From: Lichenicola cladoniae
Lineage (GTDB): Bacteria; Pseudomonadota; Alphaproteobacteria; Acetobacterales; Acetobacteraceae
Length of the DNA stretch: 64,000 nucleotides
Reading direction: 5' to 3'
Assembly (NCBI RefSeq): GCF_013201075.1
Contig: NZ_CP053708.1
Span: forward strand, 1,243,501 to 1,307,500
The notes beneath the pieces are model-generated. The model was not told the DNA's origin. It ran no database searches and saw nothing but the letters and a program-made list of their open reading frames with translations. This document shows positions 35,006-43,523 of this stretch, one piece after another. Each line of letters opens with the position of its first letter. Position 1 is the stretch's first letter. A program made the translations under genes and the position numbers.

Positions 35006-36429
35006 GTCGGGGGGGATGCTTCGGGCAACACCTTGCCGGGGTTCATGATGCCCTTCGGATCGAGCGCATGTTTGATCCGGCGCATCGTTTCGAGCTCGGC
35101 GCCGCCGCGCCAGGACGGCATCATGTAGGGCTTGAGCTTGCCGACGCCATGCTCGGCGGAAAAGCTGCCGTCCAGGTCACGGACGATGGCGGCGACCGTA
35201 TCCATGATCTCATGGTCGCGCGCCAGGAACGCCACCCGGTCGGCGCCGTCCGGCTGCACCAGGTTGAAATGGATATTGCCGTCGCCGAGATGGCCGAACG
35301 GCGCCACCCGGATCCCCGGGATCAGCCGCTCGCAGGCCTCGGTGGCGCGCGCGATCAGTTCCGGAACCCGCGATACCGGCACCGAGACGTCGTTCTTGAC
35401 GTTGCCGCCGGCGCGTTTCTGGGCTTCGGCATGTTCCTCGCGCAGCTTCCAGATCGCCAGGCGCTGGGTCTCGCTCTCGGCGACCACCGCATCCAGGACG
35501 CGGCCCTCCTCGAGCGCCTCGCCGAGCACGCTTTCCAGCAAGGTCCGGAGGCTGTCGTCGTCACGGGCACTGGCGAGCTCGACCAGCACGTAGTGCGGCG
35601 CCGGCTCTGCCAGCGGCAAGGCGGCATCCGGGATCAGCCTATTCACCAGCCCCATGCCGGTGCCGGACATGTATTCGAATGCCTGGATCGCCGAGGGATC
35701 GGCCGACCGGAATGCGGTGAACAGCGCCAGCGCCGCCTCCGGGCTGGCTACCGCGCACAGCGCTACCTCGACCTGGCGCGGGCGCGGGCTGAGCTGCAGC
35801 ACCGCCGCGGTGATGATGCCGAGCGTGCCTTCCGAACCCACCAGCAGCTGGCGCAGCGCATAGCCGGTATTGTCCTTGCGCAACCGGCGCAGGCCTTCGA
35901 ACACCGTGCCGTCCGGCATCACCGCCTCCAGCCCGAGCACCAGTTCGCGGGCATTGCCGTAGCGCACGGTGTTGTTGCCGCCGGCGTTGGTCGCCAGCAC
36001 GCCACCGATCTGCGCCGACCCTTCCGAACTGATCGACAGCGGCAGCAGGCAACCTGCCTCGCGGGCCGCGTCCTGGGCCGCCTTCAGCGTGACGCCCGCC
36101 TCGACCGTCATGGTCATGTCGACGGGGTCGATCGCCCGGATGCGGTTCATGCGGGACAGGCTCAGCACCAGTTCGTGGCCGTTCTCGGAGACGGCGGCAC
36201 CGCCGACCATGCTGGTATTGCCGCCCATCGGCACGATGCCAGCCCCCGCCTCGGCGCAGGCGCGCACGCAAGCCGCGACCGCCTCGGTATCCGCCGGGCG
36301 CAACACCGCCGGGGTGCGGCCGTGATAGAGCCCGCGCCAGTCGCTGCAGTACGGTTCGGTATCGGTCGGATCGGTGAGCATCCCACCCGAACCGAGCCGG
36401 GCGCGCAGGATATCGATCAGAGCATTCAT
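35002..36429 (-). CDS. FAD-linked 2-hydroxyacid dehydrogenase (GlcD / D2HGDH-like)
   Basis: 475 aa. PCMH-type FAD domain: AVLRPADTEAVAACVRACAE, the FAD loop VPMGGNTSMVGGA, and ISSEGSAQIGGVLATNAGG, then LLVGSEGTLGIITAAVL. The C-terminal FAD-oxidase domain has the metal/substrate motif GHLGDGNIHFN and the terminal FSAEHGVGKLKPYM. This pattern fits D-2-hydroxyglutarate, D-lactate or glycolate dehydrogenases; the exact acid cannot be read. Electrons probably go to quinone or an ETF. ATGA overlap with the MOSC gene, 9 bp from the coiled-coil gene. Confidence 0.9.
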   Translation of the reverse strand: MNALIDILRARLGSGGMLTDPTDTEPYCSDWRGLYHGRTPAVLRPADTEAVAACVRACAEAGAGIVPMGGNTSMVGGAAVSENGHELVLSLSRMNRIRAIDPVDMTMTVEAGVTLKAAQDAAREAGCLLPLSISSEGSAQIGGVLATNAGGNNTVRYGNARELVLGLEAVMPDGTVFEGLRRLRKDNTGYALRQLLVGSEGTLGIITAAVLQLSPRPRQVEVALCAVASPEAALALFTAFRSADPSAIQAFEYMSGTGMGLVNRLIPDAALPLAEPAPHYVLVELASARDDDSLRTLLESVLGEALEEGRVLDAVVAESETQRLAIWKLREEHAEAQKRAGGNVKNDVSVPVSRVPELIARATEACERLIPGIRVAPFGHLGDGNIHFNLVQPDGADRVAFLARDHEIMDTVAAIVRDLDGSFSAEHGVGKLKPYMMPSWRGGAELETMRRIKHALDPKGIMNPGKVLPEASPPT

Positions 36430-36438
36430 CGGGACTGC

Positions 36439-36993
36439 CTAGCGGAGAAAGCTCGACTCGGACGCCGGCGGCGTGTGGTCCAGCATCACGAACGCACTGG
36501 TGCCGGCCACGCCGATCAACAGGCCGCACAGCGCGCTCAGCAGCAACAGCATTCGCTTCGGCACCAGCACCTGCGATGCGGACAGAGCCTGCTGCGCCTC
36601 GGCACGCGCCTGCCGGGTCAGGTGCAGCTCGGACCGTAGCGCCTCGATCCGGGCACTGGCGCCGCGCAGGTCGAGATCGAGCTTGTTGATGTCGGCGGTG
36701 AGCTGGGAAATCCGGGTCCGTGCCGCCTGGATCTCGGTGGCACCGGCACTGCCGGCCCGCGGTGCACGCGGCTTTACCACCGGCTTGGCCTGGCCGGCGA
36801 GGCTCGATGACGGATTGGGCGCGATCGCCACGAACAGGTTCTTCAGCGCCCCGCCGGTGATGCCATTGCGCCGGGCGCGGGCCCTGACCGCTTCCAGCGC
36901 GCTCGCGGCCTGGCCGGGCTGGTCCTCGAGCACCAGCGCCAGGATGTCCGAGAGTGTCTTCAGCTCCTTCGGGTCGATCTGCTCGCGCATCAT
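36439..36993 (-). CDS. Hypothetical coiled-coil protein with C-terminal membrane helix
   Basis: 184 aa, family not recognised. The N-terminal ~50 residues are a compact helical segment (IDPKELKTLSDILALVLEDQ, QAASALEAVRARARRNGITG), then a basic Ala/Pro linker. A coiled coil (about 88-135: TRISQLTADINKLDLDLRGA, ARIEALRSELHLTRQARAEA) and one transmembrane helix (MLLLLSALCGLLIGVAGTSA) follow, with a short C-terminal tail. This predicts a tail-anchored inner-membrane protein with a cytoplasmic coiled coil. It lies between sua5 and the FAD oxidoreductase with 6-9 bp spacers, so it belongs to that operon, but its role there is unknown. Confidence 0.75.
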   Translation of the reverse strand: MMREQIDPKELKTLSDILALVLEDQPGQAASALEAVRARARRNGITGGALKNLFVAIAPNPSSSLAGQAKPVVKPRAPRAGSAGATEIQAARTRISQLTADINKLDLDLRGASARIEALRSELHLTRQARAEAQQALSASQVLVPKRMLLLLSALCGLLIGVAGTSAFVMLDHTPPASESSFLR

Positions 36994-36999
36994 GACCAG

Positions 37000-38031
37000 T
37001 CAGCCGGTTGCATGGCGAAGATGTCGCGGGCGAGGTGCCGCCGCGCGCTGCAGCCGGTCGCGAATGGCCAGGCCGAGCCCGTCGGACGGAATGCTCATCG
37101 CCGCGATGCCGGTCAGGCCCCGCCGCCGGCCCTCGTCGTCGAGGTGGCGCAGCCCGGAAAACAGCCGCGCCGCCGCCTCGTGGAGGTCGCCGCCCGGGCT
37201 CAGGTTCCAGACCAGCGTCTGCTGCCTCGTGGTTCCGGGCAGGGGACCGAACGCCAGCAGCGCTTCCATGTGCCCGGCACCGGCGGCATCCAGCCGGACC
37301 GGCAGCGACGGCGCGTAGTGCGATGCCAGCATCCCCGGGGACGCGGGCAGGCCGGCCGGCGCCAGACGCCGCACCGGTCCGATAACCAGTTCGATCGCCT
37401 CGACGGAGATGCCGCCGGGGCGCAGGAGGGTGGGCGTATCGCCGGCAAGGTCGAGCACCGTGCTTTCCAGGCCGACACCGCAGGGTCCGCAATCCAGGAT
37501 CGCGTCGATGCGCCCCCCGAGACCGGCCATGACGTGATCGGCGGTGCTCGGGCTGACACCGCCGGACGGGTTTGCCGAGGGCGCCGCCACCGGCCGTCCG
37601 ACCATGCGCAACATCTCCCGCACCGTCTCGCCGCCGGGAACGCGGACCGCCAGGGTCGGCAGGCCGGCGCAGGCCAGCGCGCATACCGTGCTCGACGCGC
37701 GCCGCGGCAGCACCATGGTCAGCGCCCCCGGCCAGAATACATCGGCCAGGCGGCGGGCCAGGTTGGAGGGCTCTGCTTCGGCGAACGCCGCTTCGGCATC
37801 CGTGAAATGGGCGATCAGCGGATTGAAGCCGGGCCGGTGCTTGGCCTCGAACACCGCGGCCACCGCGCGCGCATCGGTGGCATCTGCGCCGAGCCCGTAG
37901 ACAGTCTCGGTGCCGAACGCGACCAGACGGCCCTGGCCCAGCAGATGGGCGGCACGCACGATTCCCGCCGTGTCGGCATCGAGCCGCTCGGTCGTCACTC
38001 TCTCAGGGTCTTGCGCAGCCGGGTGTCGCAT
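37000..38031 (-). CDS. L-threonylcarbamoyladenylate synthase (Sua5/YwlC type)
   Basis: 343 aa. Makes threonylcarbamoyl-AMP from Thr, bicarbonate and ATP for t6A37 modification of ANN-decoding tRNAs. The YrdC core is clear: LVAFGTETVYGLGADA, AKHRPGFNPLIAHF, FWPGALTMVL, LAVRVPGGETVREML, AAPSANPSGGVSPSTADHV and GLESTVLDLAG. The C-terminal SUA5 domain (about 235-330, after PASPGMLASHYAPSLPVRLD) marks the two-domain Sua5 class. Start ATG 38031 lacks a good ribosome-binding site; GTG 37998 is an alternative. First gene of the run to the MOSC gene; cysQ ends 60 bp upstream. Confidence 0.94.
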   Translation of the reverse strand: MRHPAAQDPERVTTERLDADTAGIVRAAHLLGQGRLVAFGTETVYGLGADATDARAVAAVFEAKHRPGFNPLIAHFTDAEAAFAEAEPSNLARRLADVFWPGALTMVLPRRASSTVCALACAGLPTLAVRVPGGETVREMLRMVGRPVAAPSANPSGGVSPSTADHVMAGLGGRIDAILDCGPCGVGLESTVLDLAGDTPTLLRPGGISVEAIELVIGPVRRLAPAGLPASPGMLASHYAPSLPVRLDAAGAGHMEALLAFGPLPGTTRQQTLVWNLSPGGDLHEAAARLFSGLRHLDDEGRRRGLTGIAAMSIPSDGLGLAIRDRLQRAAAPRPRHLRHATG

Positions 38032-38091
38032 ACCGTACCATTACCATTTCGGACGACGAGTCGGCAGCATCCACGCGTGCCTCATCGACAG

Positions 38092-38901
38092 TCAGTCGTC
38101 CGAGATGCCGGAAACGCCGCCGCGACAGATGAAGAACGGGTTTTCCCAGCCGGGCTTGCCATAGCGGAGCGGGCCGCCCTCGAATAGCGTGACGCTGCCG
38201 CCGGCCGCCTCGACCACCGCCTGTGGTGCCGCGGTGTCCCATTCCATGGTGCGGCCGAGCCGCGGGTAGAGGTCGGCTCGTCCCTCCGCCACCCGGACGA
38301 ACTTCGCCGCCGAGCCGATATTGCCGATGGTGGCGATCCGCTGATGGCCCAGATATTCGAGGAGCCGCGGGTCGTCGGCGTAGTGCCGGGAGGCCAGCAC
38401 GGACAGCCCGGCTTCCGGCGGCGGACGAACATGGATCGCCACCTCGCCATCGCGATCGCGGCGAGTGGCGCCATGACCTACCCGCCCGAGATACAGCTCG
38501 CCATAGGCCGGCAAGGCCACGGCGCCGAGTACGACGAGGCCGTTCCGCACCAGTCCGATATTGACGGTGAAGTCATCGCGTCCGGACGCGAATTCGCGTG
38601 TGCCGTCGAGCGGGTCGACCAGCCAGAATTCCGGCCCGGGCTCGGTCACGAGGCCTGCCGCCGCTTCCTCCTCGGCGATGACCGGGATGCTGGAGCCGGC
38701 CCTGAGCCCGGCCAGGATCAGCGTCTCGGCCTGGTGGTCGGCCTCGGTGACGGGGGAGGCATCGTCCTTGATCAGCGTCTCGAACCCGCGGCTGCGTATG
38801 TCCAGGATGATCCGGGCGGCCTGCCCGGCGAGCTCGGCCGCCAGGGCCAGCAATGCCTCGTCGTCGGTCGGCACGGCGTTCGCAGTTCGGAGAGGGTTCA
38901 T
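38092..38901 (-). CDS. cysQ: 3'(2'),5'-bisphosphate nucleotidase CysQ
   Basis: 269 aa, inositol-monophosphatase superfamily. Hydrolyses PAP (3'-phosphoadenosine 5'-phosphate) to AMP, clearing the by-product of sulfate assimilation. Metal-site motifs: DASPVTEADHQAE (Asp), VIAEEEAA (Glu), WLVDPLDGTREFASGRDDFT (the DPxDGT box) and the C-terminal TMEWDTAAPQAVVEAAGG. ETLIKDDASPVTEAD favours CysQ over SuhB. Divergent from pepA across 147 bp. Confidence 0.92.
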   Translation of the reverse strand: MNPLRTANAVPTDDEALLALAAELAGQAARIILDIRSRGFETLIKDDASPVTEADHQAETLILAGLRAGSSIPVIAEEEAAAGLVTEPGPEFWLVDPLDGTREFASGRDDFTVNIGLVRNGLVVLGAVALPAYGELYLGRVGHGATRRDRDGEVAIHVRPPPEAGLSVLASRHYADDPRLLEYLGHQRIATIGNIGSAAKFVRVAEGRADLYPRLGRTMEWDTAAPQAVVEAAGGSVTLFEGGPLRYGKPGWENPFFICRGGVSGISDD

Positions 38902-38965
38902 GTGACCCGATTAGGGGATCGTCGAGGCGGTTGCCAAGCCGTGGCCGGATCGGACACGCCCTGGG

Positions 38966-38994
38966 TTGCGGCGCCAACACACGCGGCTGATAAT
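38966..38994 (+). promoter_or_regulatory. Sigma70-like promoter for pepA
   Basis: TTGCGG (38966-38971), 17-bp spacer, GATAAT (38989-38994), ending 54 bp before the pepA ATG. Good match to the consensus hexamers in an otherwise very GC-rich spacer. The ~48-nt leader carries no obvious structure. Confidence 0.6.
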
Positions 38995-39048
38995 ATTGGT
39001 GATCGATCCTGACGTCATGCGGCTACACGCCGGAGCCGGAGCGCCCTT

Positions 39049-40518
39049 ATGCTGGATATAGATTTTCACGCTGCCACGTTGCCCGAGAAGGGTGCCCTCG
39101 TTCTTCTGGTGCCCGAGGATGGCGAGCGGCCGGCGCTGTATCTGCAGGCGGACGAAGCGACCCAGGGCGCCGTCTCCCGCGGTCTCGAGGCGGCCGAGTT
39201 CAGCTTCGGCAAGGGCAAGAGCTGCGTTCTGCCGGGGCCTGGCGCCGGCCTGTCGCGCATCGTGGTGATCGGCCTCGGCAAGCGCAGCGAGCTCGACGTC
39301 TCGGCGGCGGAAGCGGCCGGCAGTGCTGCCTGGAACGCCCTCAAGACAAGCACCATCGGCGCCCTGGGTATCGACGGGCTCGCCCCCGAACTTGCGGCGC
39401 ATGCGGCGCTTGGGGCAGTGCTGGCGAGCTACCGGTTCGGGCTGTACCGGACCACGCAGAAGCCCGAGGAGAAGCCGCGCCTCGCCCACCTGTCGGTGCT
39501 GGCCTCCTCGCTGGACAGCGTGCAGGCGGCCTGGCCGGAACTGGCCGCGATCGCACACGGCGTGTTCATCACCCGCGACCTGGTCAGCGAGCCGGCGAAC
39601 ATCCTGACCCCGGCGGTATTCGCGGACCGGATCGCCGCCCTGTCCTCGCTCGGCCTCGAGATCGAGATATTCGACCCGGAGCAGATGGCCGAGCTCGGGT
39701 TCGGCGCGCTGCTCGGCGTGGCCATGGGCAGCGACCTGCCGGCGCGCATGGCGGTGATGCGCTGGAACGGCGCTCCGGAGAACCAGGAGCCGCCGATCGC
39801 CTTCGTCGGCAAGGGCGTGACGTTCGACTCCGGCGGCATCAGCATCAAGCCGGCTGGCGGCATGGAAGACATGAAGTGGGACATGGCCGGCGCCGGCACG
39901 GTGGTCGGGCTGATGGCGGCCCTCGCCGGCCGCAAGGCGCGGGTGAATGCGGTCGGGCTGGTCGGCCTGGTCGAGAACATGCTGTCCGGCCGTGCGATGC
40001 GGCCTGGCGACGTGGTGAAGAGCGCCTCCGGCCAGACCATCGAGGTGCTGAACACCGACGCCGAAGGCCGGCTGGTCCTGGCCGACGTGCTCTGGTACGC
40101 GCAGGACCGCTTCAAGCCGCGCGCGATGGTCAACCTGGCGACGCTGACCGGTGCGATCATCGTGGCACTCGGCCATGAGCATGCAGGCCTGTTCAGCAAC
40201 AACGACGAACTCTCGGTGCGGCTGGCCGAGGCCGGCCTGGCGGTTTCCGAGAAGGTGTGGCGCATGCCGATGGGCGAGCCGTACGACAAGAGCCTGCGCT
40301 CCGACATCGCCGACATGAAGAACATCGGTGGCCGTCCGGGCGGTTCGATCACTGCGGCGCAGTTCCTGAAGCGCTTCGTCGGCGATGTGCCCTGGGCGCA
40401 TCTCGACATTGCCGGCACCGCCTGGTCGTCGAAGGACGCGCCGGGGGTGCCGAAGGGCGCCACCGCGTTCGGCGTGCGCCTGCTCGATCGGCTGGTCGCC
40501 GCGCATTACGAGGACTGA
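39049..40518 (+). CDS. pepA: Leucyl aminopeptidase (M17)
   Basis: 489 aa. Removes N-terminal residues from peptides with two metal ions; cytosolic. N-terminal macro-like domain (about 1-165), then the catalytic domain with GKGVTFDSGGISIKPAGGM (metal ligands K and D), EDMKWDMAGAGTVVG and the signature NTDAEGRLVLADVLWYA, and later IGGRPGGSITAAQFLKRFV. E. coli PepA also binds DNA and regulates carAB; whether this one does is unknown, but carA is in the same window. Start ATG 39049. The next gene starts 13 bp after its stop. Confidence 0.97.
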   Translation: MLDIDFHAATLPEKGALVLLVPEDGERPALYLQADEATQGAVSRGLEAAEFSFGKGKSCVLPGPGAGLSRIVVIGLGKRSELDVSAAEAAGSAAWNALKTSTIGALGIDGLAPELAAHAALGAVLASYRFGLYRTTQKPEEKPRLAHLSVLASSLDSVQAAWPELAAIAHGVFITRDLVSEPANILTPAVFADRIAALSSLGLEIEIFDPEQMAELGFGALLGVAMGSDLPARMAVMRWNGAPENQEPPIAFVGKGVTFDSGGISIKPAGGMEDMKWDMAGAGTVVGLMAALAGRKARVNAVGLVGLVENMLSGRAMRPGDVVKSASGQTIEVLNTDAEGRLVLADVLWYAQDRFKPRAMVNLATLTGAIIVALGHEHAGLFSNNDELSVRLAEAGLAVSEKVWRMPMGEPYDKSLRSDIADMKNIGGRPGGSITAAQFLKRFVGDVPWAHLDIAGTAWSSKDAPGVPKGATAFGVRLLDRLVAAHYED

Positions 40519-40531
40519 CCACGACCGGACG

Positions 40532-41107
40532 GTGACGTTCCGGGTGGCGCTGCTGCGTCACCCGCCGGTGCGTGCGCTCCCGAACCGCTGTTACGGTCGC
40601 GCGGACCTGACGTTGCTGGACGGGTGGGAGGCGACCTTGCCGTCTTACCTGACGGCTCTGGCGGGCATGCGGCCATCGATGGTACGGACCAGTCCGCTGT
40701 CGCGCTGCCTGTTGCCGGCGCAGGCACTGGCCGGGCTGCTGGCTATTCCGGTCCATGTCGATCCGCGCCTGATCGAACTCGATTTCGGCGAGTGGGACGG
40801 CCTCGACTGGGACGATGTTCCACGCGCCTCGCTCGATCTCTGGGCCGCCGACCCTATGGGTTTTGCGGCACCCGGTGGCGAGAGTGGTGTCATGCTGGTC
40901 CGTCGCGTCGAGGCGGTGTGTGCAGATATCCTGGCGGACGCGCGTGACTGTGTCATCGTTTCGCACGGTGGCCCGTTGCGCCTGCTCGGGCCGATGTTGC
41001 GCCGAGAGGTGCCGAGCCTTCTGGCACCGGCGCCAGCGATGGGACGACTTGAGTTCGTGTCGGTAACGGGTCGGCAAGCAGCGACATTTGATGATCTCGC
41101 GCGATGA
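40532..41107 (+). CDS. Histidine phosphatase family protein, CobC/alpha-ribazole-phosphatase-like
   Basis: 191 aa. Phosphoglycerate-mutase-like fold: the catalytic loop FRVALLRHPPVRALPNRCYG (RH dyad, with PP where RHGE/T is typical), GRADLTLLDGWEA, TSPLSRCLLPAQALA with the second Arg, LIELDFGEWDGLDWDD with the acid/base Glu, and VSHGGPLRLLGPML with the second His. LLRHPPV and CYGRADL resemble proteins annotated as alpha-ribazole phosphatase, the last nucleotide-loop step of cobalamin synthesis, which would suit the cobalamin locus 4 kb away. A general phosphatase cannot be excluded. GTG 40532 start, probably co-transcribed with pepA. Confidence 0.75.
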   Translation: MTFRVALLRHPPVRALPNRCYGRADLTLLDGWEATLPSYLTALAGMRPSMVRTSPLSRCLLPAQALAGLLAIPVHVDPRLIELDFGEWDGLDWDDVPRASLDLWAADPMGFAAPGGESGVMLVRRVEAVCADILADARDCVIVSHGGPLRLLGPMLRREVPSLLAPAPAMGRLEFVSVTGRQAATFDDLAR

Positions 41108-41171
41108 CGGGATCGTTGCATGCTGCGTGGGTCTTAGTCCGTTTTCGAACCGGCAGGCGATTAACAAAGGC

Positions 41172-42040
41172 CTAGTATCGGACAGCCTGGTCCGGACGTC
41201 CGAAGTGCCGAGCAGAGTGACGTGGTTCATCCGGCACGACCGGTGCGGCAAAGGCCTCGCGGAAACGCTGCAGCGCCAGTTCGTCATCGCCCGACGCCCA
41301 GGCTTCCAGGCCGATCGTGCCGCGATATCCCAATGTCCGTAGTTCCCGCGCGATCGCCGGATCGCCGGATAGTTGATCTCGCCGGTGCCCGGTTCGCAGC
41401 GTCCCGGCACGTCGGCAACCTGGATTTCGCCGATATAGGGGAGCGCCCGGCGCAGCAGCGCGATCAGGTTCCCTTCTCCGATCTGTGCATGGTACAGGTC
41501 GAGCATCAATCGCACCTCGGGCCTGTCCACGCCGCGTATCAGCGCCAGGCAATCCTCGGCCGGTCCGAACGGCACGCCGGGATGGTCCACTGCGGCATTG
41601 AGGTTTTCCAGCACGAACATGATGTCATGCCGGGCTGCCAAGTCGGCCAGCCGATGCAAGGTCGACTGCGCCGTCATCCACATCCCGCCCGTTACGGCGT
41701 GGCACGGGGTAACAGGCAGGCCCTGTCCGTCCAAGCCGGTGCCATGCAGGTTCAGGCGCGGTATTCCAAGCGCCTTGGCGACCGGGATCGACAGCTCGGC
41801 TGTCCGCAGCAGTTCGTCCGCGCCGTCCCGATCCGCAAGGCGCCCGGTGACATAACCGGTCATCGACGAGAAGCGTGCGCCACTGGCGGCCAGGGCGGCA
41901 ATGTCGTGCCGCGTCCAGTCCCAGATCTCGACCTGGAAGCCGAGCGCGTGGATCCGTCTGACGCGTTCGATGACCGGGAGCGACCGAAATACCATCTCGG
42001 CGCAGACAGCAAGGTCGAAGTCGGATTGCGTCATGGACAT
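41172..42040 (-). pseudogene. Hydroxypyruvate isomerase-like TIM-barrel gene, frameshifted by an 8-bp tandem duplication
   Basis: The frame opens at ATG 42040 (or 42034) with MTQSDFDLAVCAEMVFRSLP, then RLNLHGTGLDGQ, FVLENLNAAVDHPG (first catalytic-type Glu), RLMLDLYHAQIGEGN and QVADVPGRCEPGTGEINYPAI, all Hyi-family landmarks. It then shifts. The expected continuation, ARELRTLGYRGTIGLEAW with the second catalytic Glu, is in another frame. On the plus strand ATCGCCGG occurs twice in tandem (41353-41360, 41361-41368). Removing one copy gives a clean 286-residue protein ending at 41172. As it stands the product lacks the last strand and its Glu. It lies divergent from the sugar-binding-protein gene, so the two probably belonged to one sugar-use locus. 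Confidence 0.82.
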
Positions 42041-42493
42041 CGCTTTCCCGATTTCCGTTAGCCCGGCATGGACCTTCGCAAATCCTGCCCGATCGGCCGC
42101 CGCGAGCCGGAGAGCAGAGGCAGTGCCGCCGGTTTCCGGTCCCATTGCATGATCTTGTTCCGTCTGGACGTCAATATAAGCGAGACTTTCTAATTTCAAG
42201 GTAGTGGACGCCTGGCGGATCGAGAGTTATGAACGATAAATACCTATAGCTGCCGGGATGGAAACCATTTTCCAGCAAAAGGTGCTCGGCTCGAACAACG
42301 GCAACGACCGGCGAGAGGGCCATAATTTCTACAGGACCACCCGGTTCGCGGGTGCGGATGCCCCCGGGCCGGCCAGGACGCTGCGGAAGACGACCCGATA
42401 CTGTCCAGGCGCAAGACAACGCCTGCGAGCGGGCTACGGAGCTTCAAGAAAAACGTCGCCAACAAAATCAAATCAGGACAGGGACGAAACATC
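42041..42493. other. Divergent intergenic region, isomerase remnant / sugar-binding protein
   Basis: About 450 bp. On the minus strand TTGAAA (42194-42199) and TATATT (42173-42178) are spaced 15 bp apart, a possible but sub-optimal promoter for the isomerase gene. The plus side near 42230-42250 is AT-rich (ACGATAAATACCTATAGC) and may hold the promoter of the binding-protein gene, leaving a leader of over 200 nt. No gene is convincing here, and there is no regulator gene. Confidence 0.4.
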
Positions 42494-43456
42494 ATGAGCC
42501 GACCGAGAACTCTTCTGGCATCGGTATCGCTGATTGCCGCCTGCGCCCTCATGGTCGCCGCGCCGCAAGGAGCCGCACAGGCAGCGGAAAAGACCATCAA
42601 CATCATCCTGGTCGATCACGGGCAGGCTGCCGATCCGTTCCACAACGTCATCAAGCGCGGCGCGCAGGATGCGGCGAAGCAGATGGGCGTGCACCTGGAG
42701 ATCCGGCAGCCGCAGAATTTCGACATGACCCAGATGGCCAATCTGATCACCGCGGCCGTCAACCAGCGTCCGGACGGCCTGGTCACCACCGTTCCGGATG
42801 CGGACGCGCTGTCCGGCCCGATCGGACGCGCAGTCGCGCAAGGCATTCCGGTCATCACCACCAACGGAACCCCCGCCAATGGTCACAAGGTCGGTGCCCT
42901 TCTCAATGTCGGGCAGGACGAGGTCGAGGCCGGACGCGCCGCCGGCAAGGCCATGGCCGCGGCTGGCGGCAAGAAGGCGTTGTGCGTCAACCAGGAGGTC
43001 GGCAACGTAGCCCTCGACCAGCGCTGCCAGGGCTTCGCCGCGGGCTTCGGCGGTTCCGTGAAGGTGGTGCCGGTCGACACCGATCCCGCCACCACCAAAT
43101 CCAAGATCGAGGCGGCGCTTCGCTCGGATTCATCAGTGGACAGCATCATCGGATTGAACGCCGTGCTGGTCGGCGAGCCGGCGGTGGCAGCGGTTGCCGA
43201 AGGCGGCTTCGCGAGCCGCGTCAAGGTCGCCTGCTTCGACCTGTCACCCGGCTTCCTGGACGACATTGCCAAAGGCAAGGCGTTGTTCACGGTGGATCAG
43301 CAGCCGTATCTGCAAGGCTACCTGCCGGTACTTTTCCTGGCGCAGAAGGCGCGCTACGGCCTGATCCCAAGTGGCGACGTCGCGACAGGCCCGAACCTGA
43401 TCCGCAAGGACGACGCCGGCAGGGTCATCGACCTCTCCAGCCAGTCGATCCGCTGA
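42494..43456 (+). CDS. Periplasmic sugar-binding protein of an ABC transporter (RbsB-like)
   Basis: 320 aa. Signal peptide (ASVSLIAACALMVAAPQGAA, cleavage near AQA-AE), then a type I periplasmic-binding fold: INIILVDHGQAADPFHNVIK, QMANLITAAVNQRPDGLVTT, VITTNGTPANGHKVGALLNV, KKALCVNQEVGNVALDQRCQ, IIGLNAVLVGEPAVAAVAEG and FTVDQQPYLQGYLPVLFLAQ. These are typical of ribose/xylose/inositol-type binding proteins. No permease or ATPase gene is adjacent, so it is an orphan here and would depend on a distant transporter. Ligand unknown. Next to the broken isomerase gene. Confidence 0.88.
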   Translation: MSRPRTLLASVSLIAACALMVAAPQGAAQAAEKTINIILVDHGQAADPFHNVIKRGAQDAAKQMGVHLEIRQPQNFDMTQMANLITAAVNQRPDGLVTTVPDADALSGPIGRAVAQGIPVITTNGTPANGHKVGALLNVGQDEVEAGRAAGKAMAAAGGKKALCVNQEVGNVALDQRCQGFAAGFGGSVKVVPVDTDPATTKSKIEAALRSDSSVDSIIGLNAVLVGEPAVAAVAEGGFASRVKVACFDLSPGFLDDIAKGKALFTVDQQPYLQGYLPVLFLAQKARYGLIPSGDVATGPNLIRKDDAGRVIDLSSQSIR

Positions 43457-43476
43457 CCGACGGAGCGTTTTTCAAC

Positions 43477-43505
43477 GGGTGGAGGCACGCAAGCATCCTC
43501 CACCC
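43477..43505. terminator. Hairpin between convergent genes
   Basis: GGGTGGAGG (43477-43485) pairs with CCTCCACCC (43497-43505), a perfect 9-bp stem with an 11-nt loop, between the binding-protein stop and the convergent esterase stop. A TTTTT run lies just before it on the plus strand, serving as the A/T tract for the minus-strand transcript. Probable bidirectional terminator. Confidence 0.65.
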
Positions 43506-43523
43506 TACTTTCGTTACAGCGCC

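Noticed and set aside
41172-41552. A separate 126-codon minus-strand gene
   Set aside because: Its second half is the shifted C-terminus of the hydroxypyruvate-isomerase-like gene; its first half overlaps that gene out of frame and is meaningless.
42171-42419. An 82-codon minus-strand frame in the isomerase/binding-protein spacer
   Set aside because: No family resemblance, no ribosome-binding site, and it overlaps where promoters are expected.
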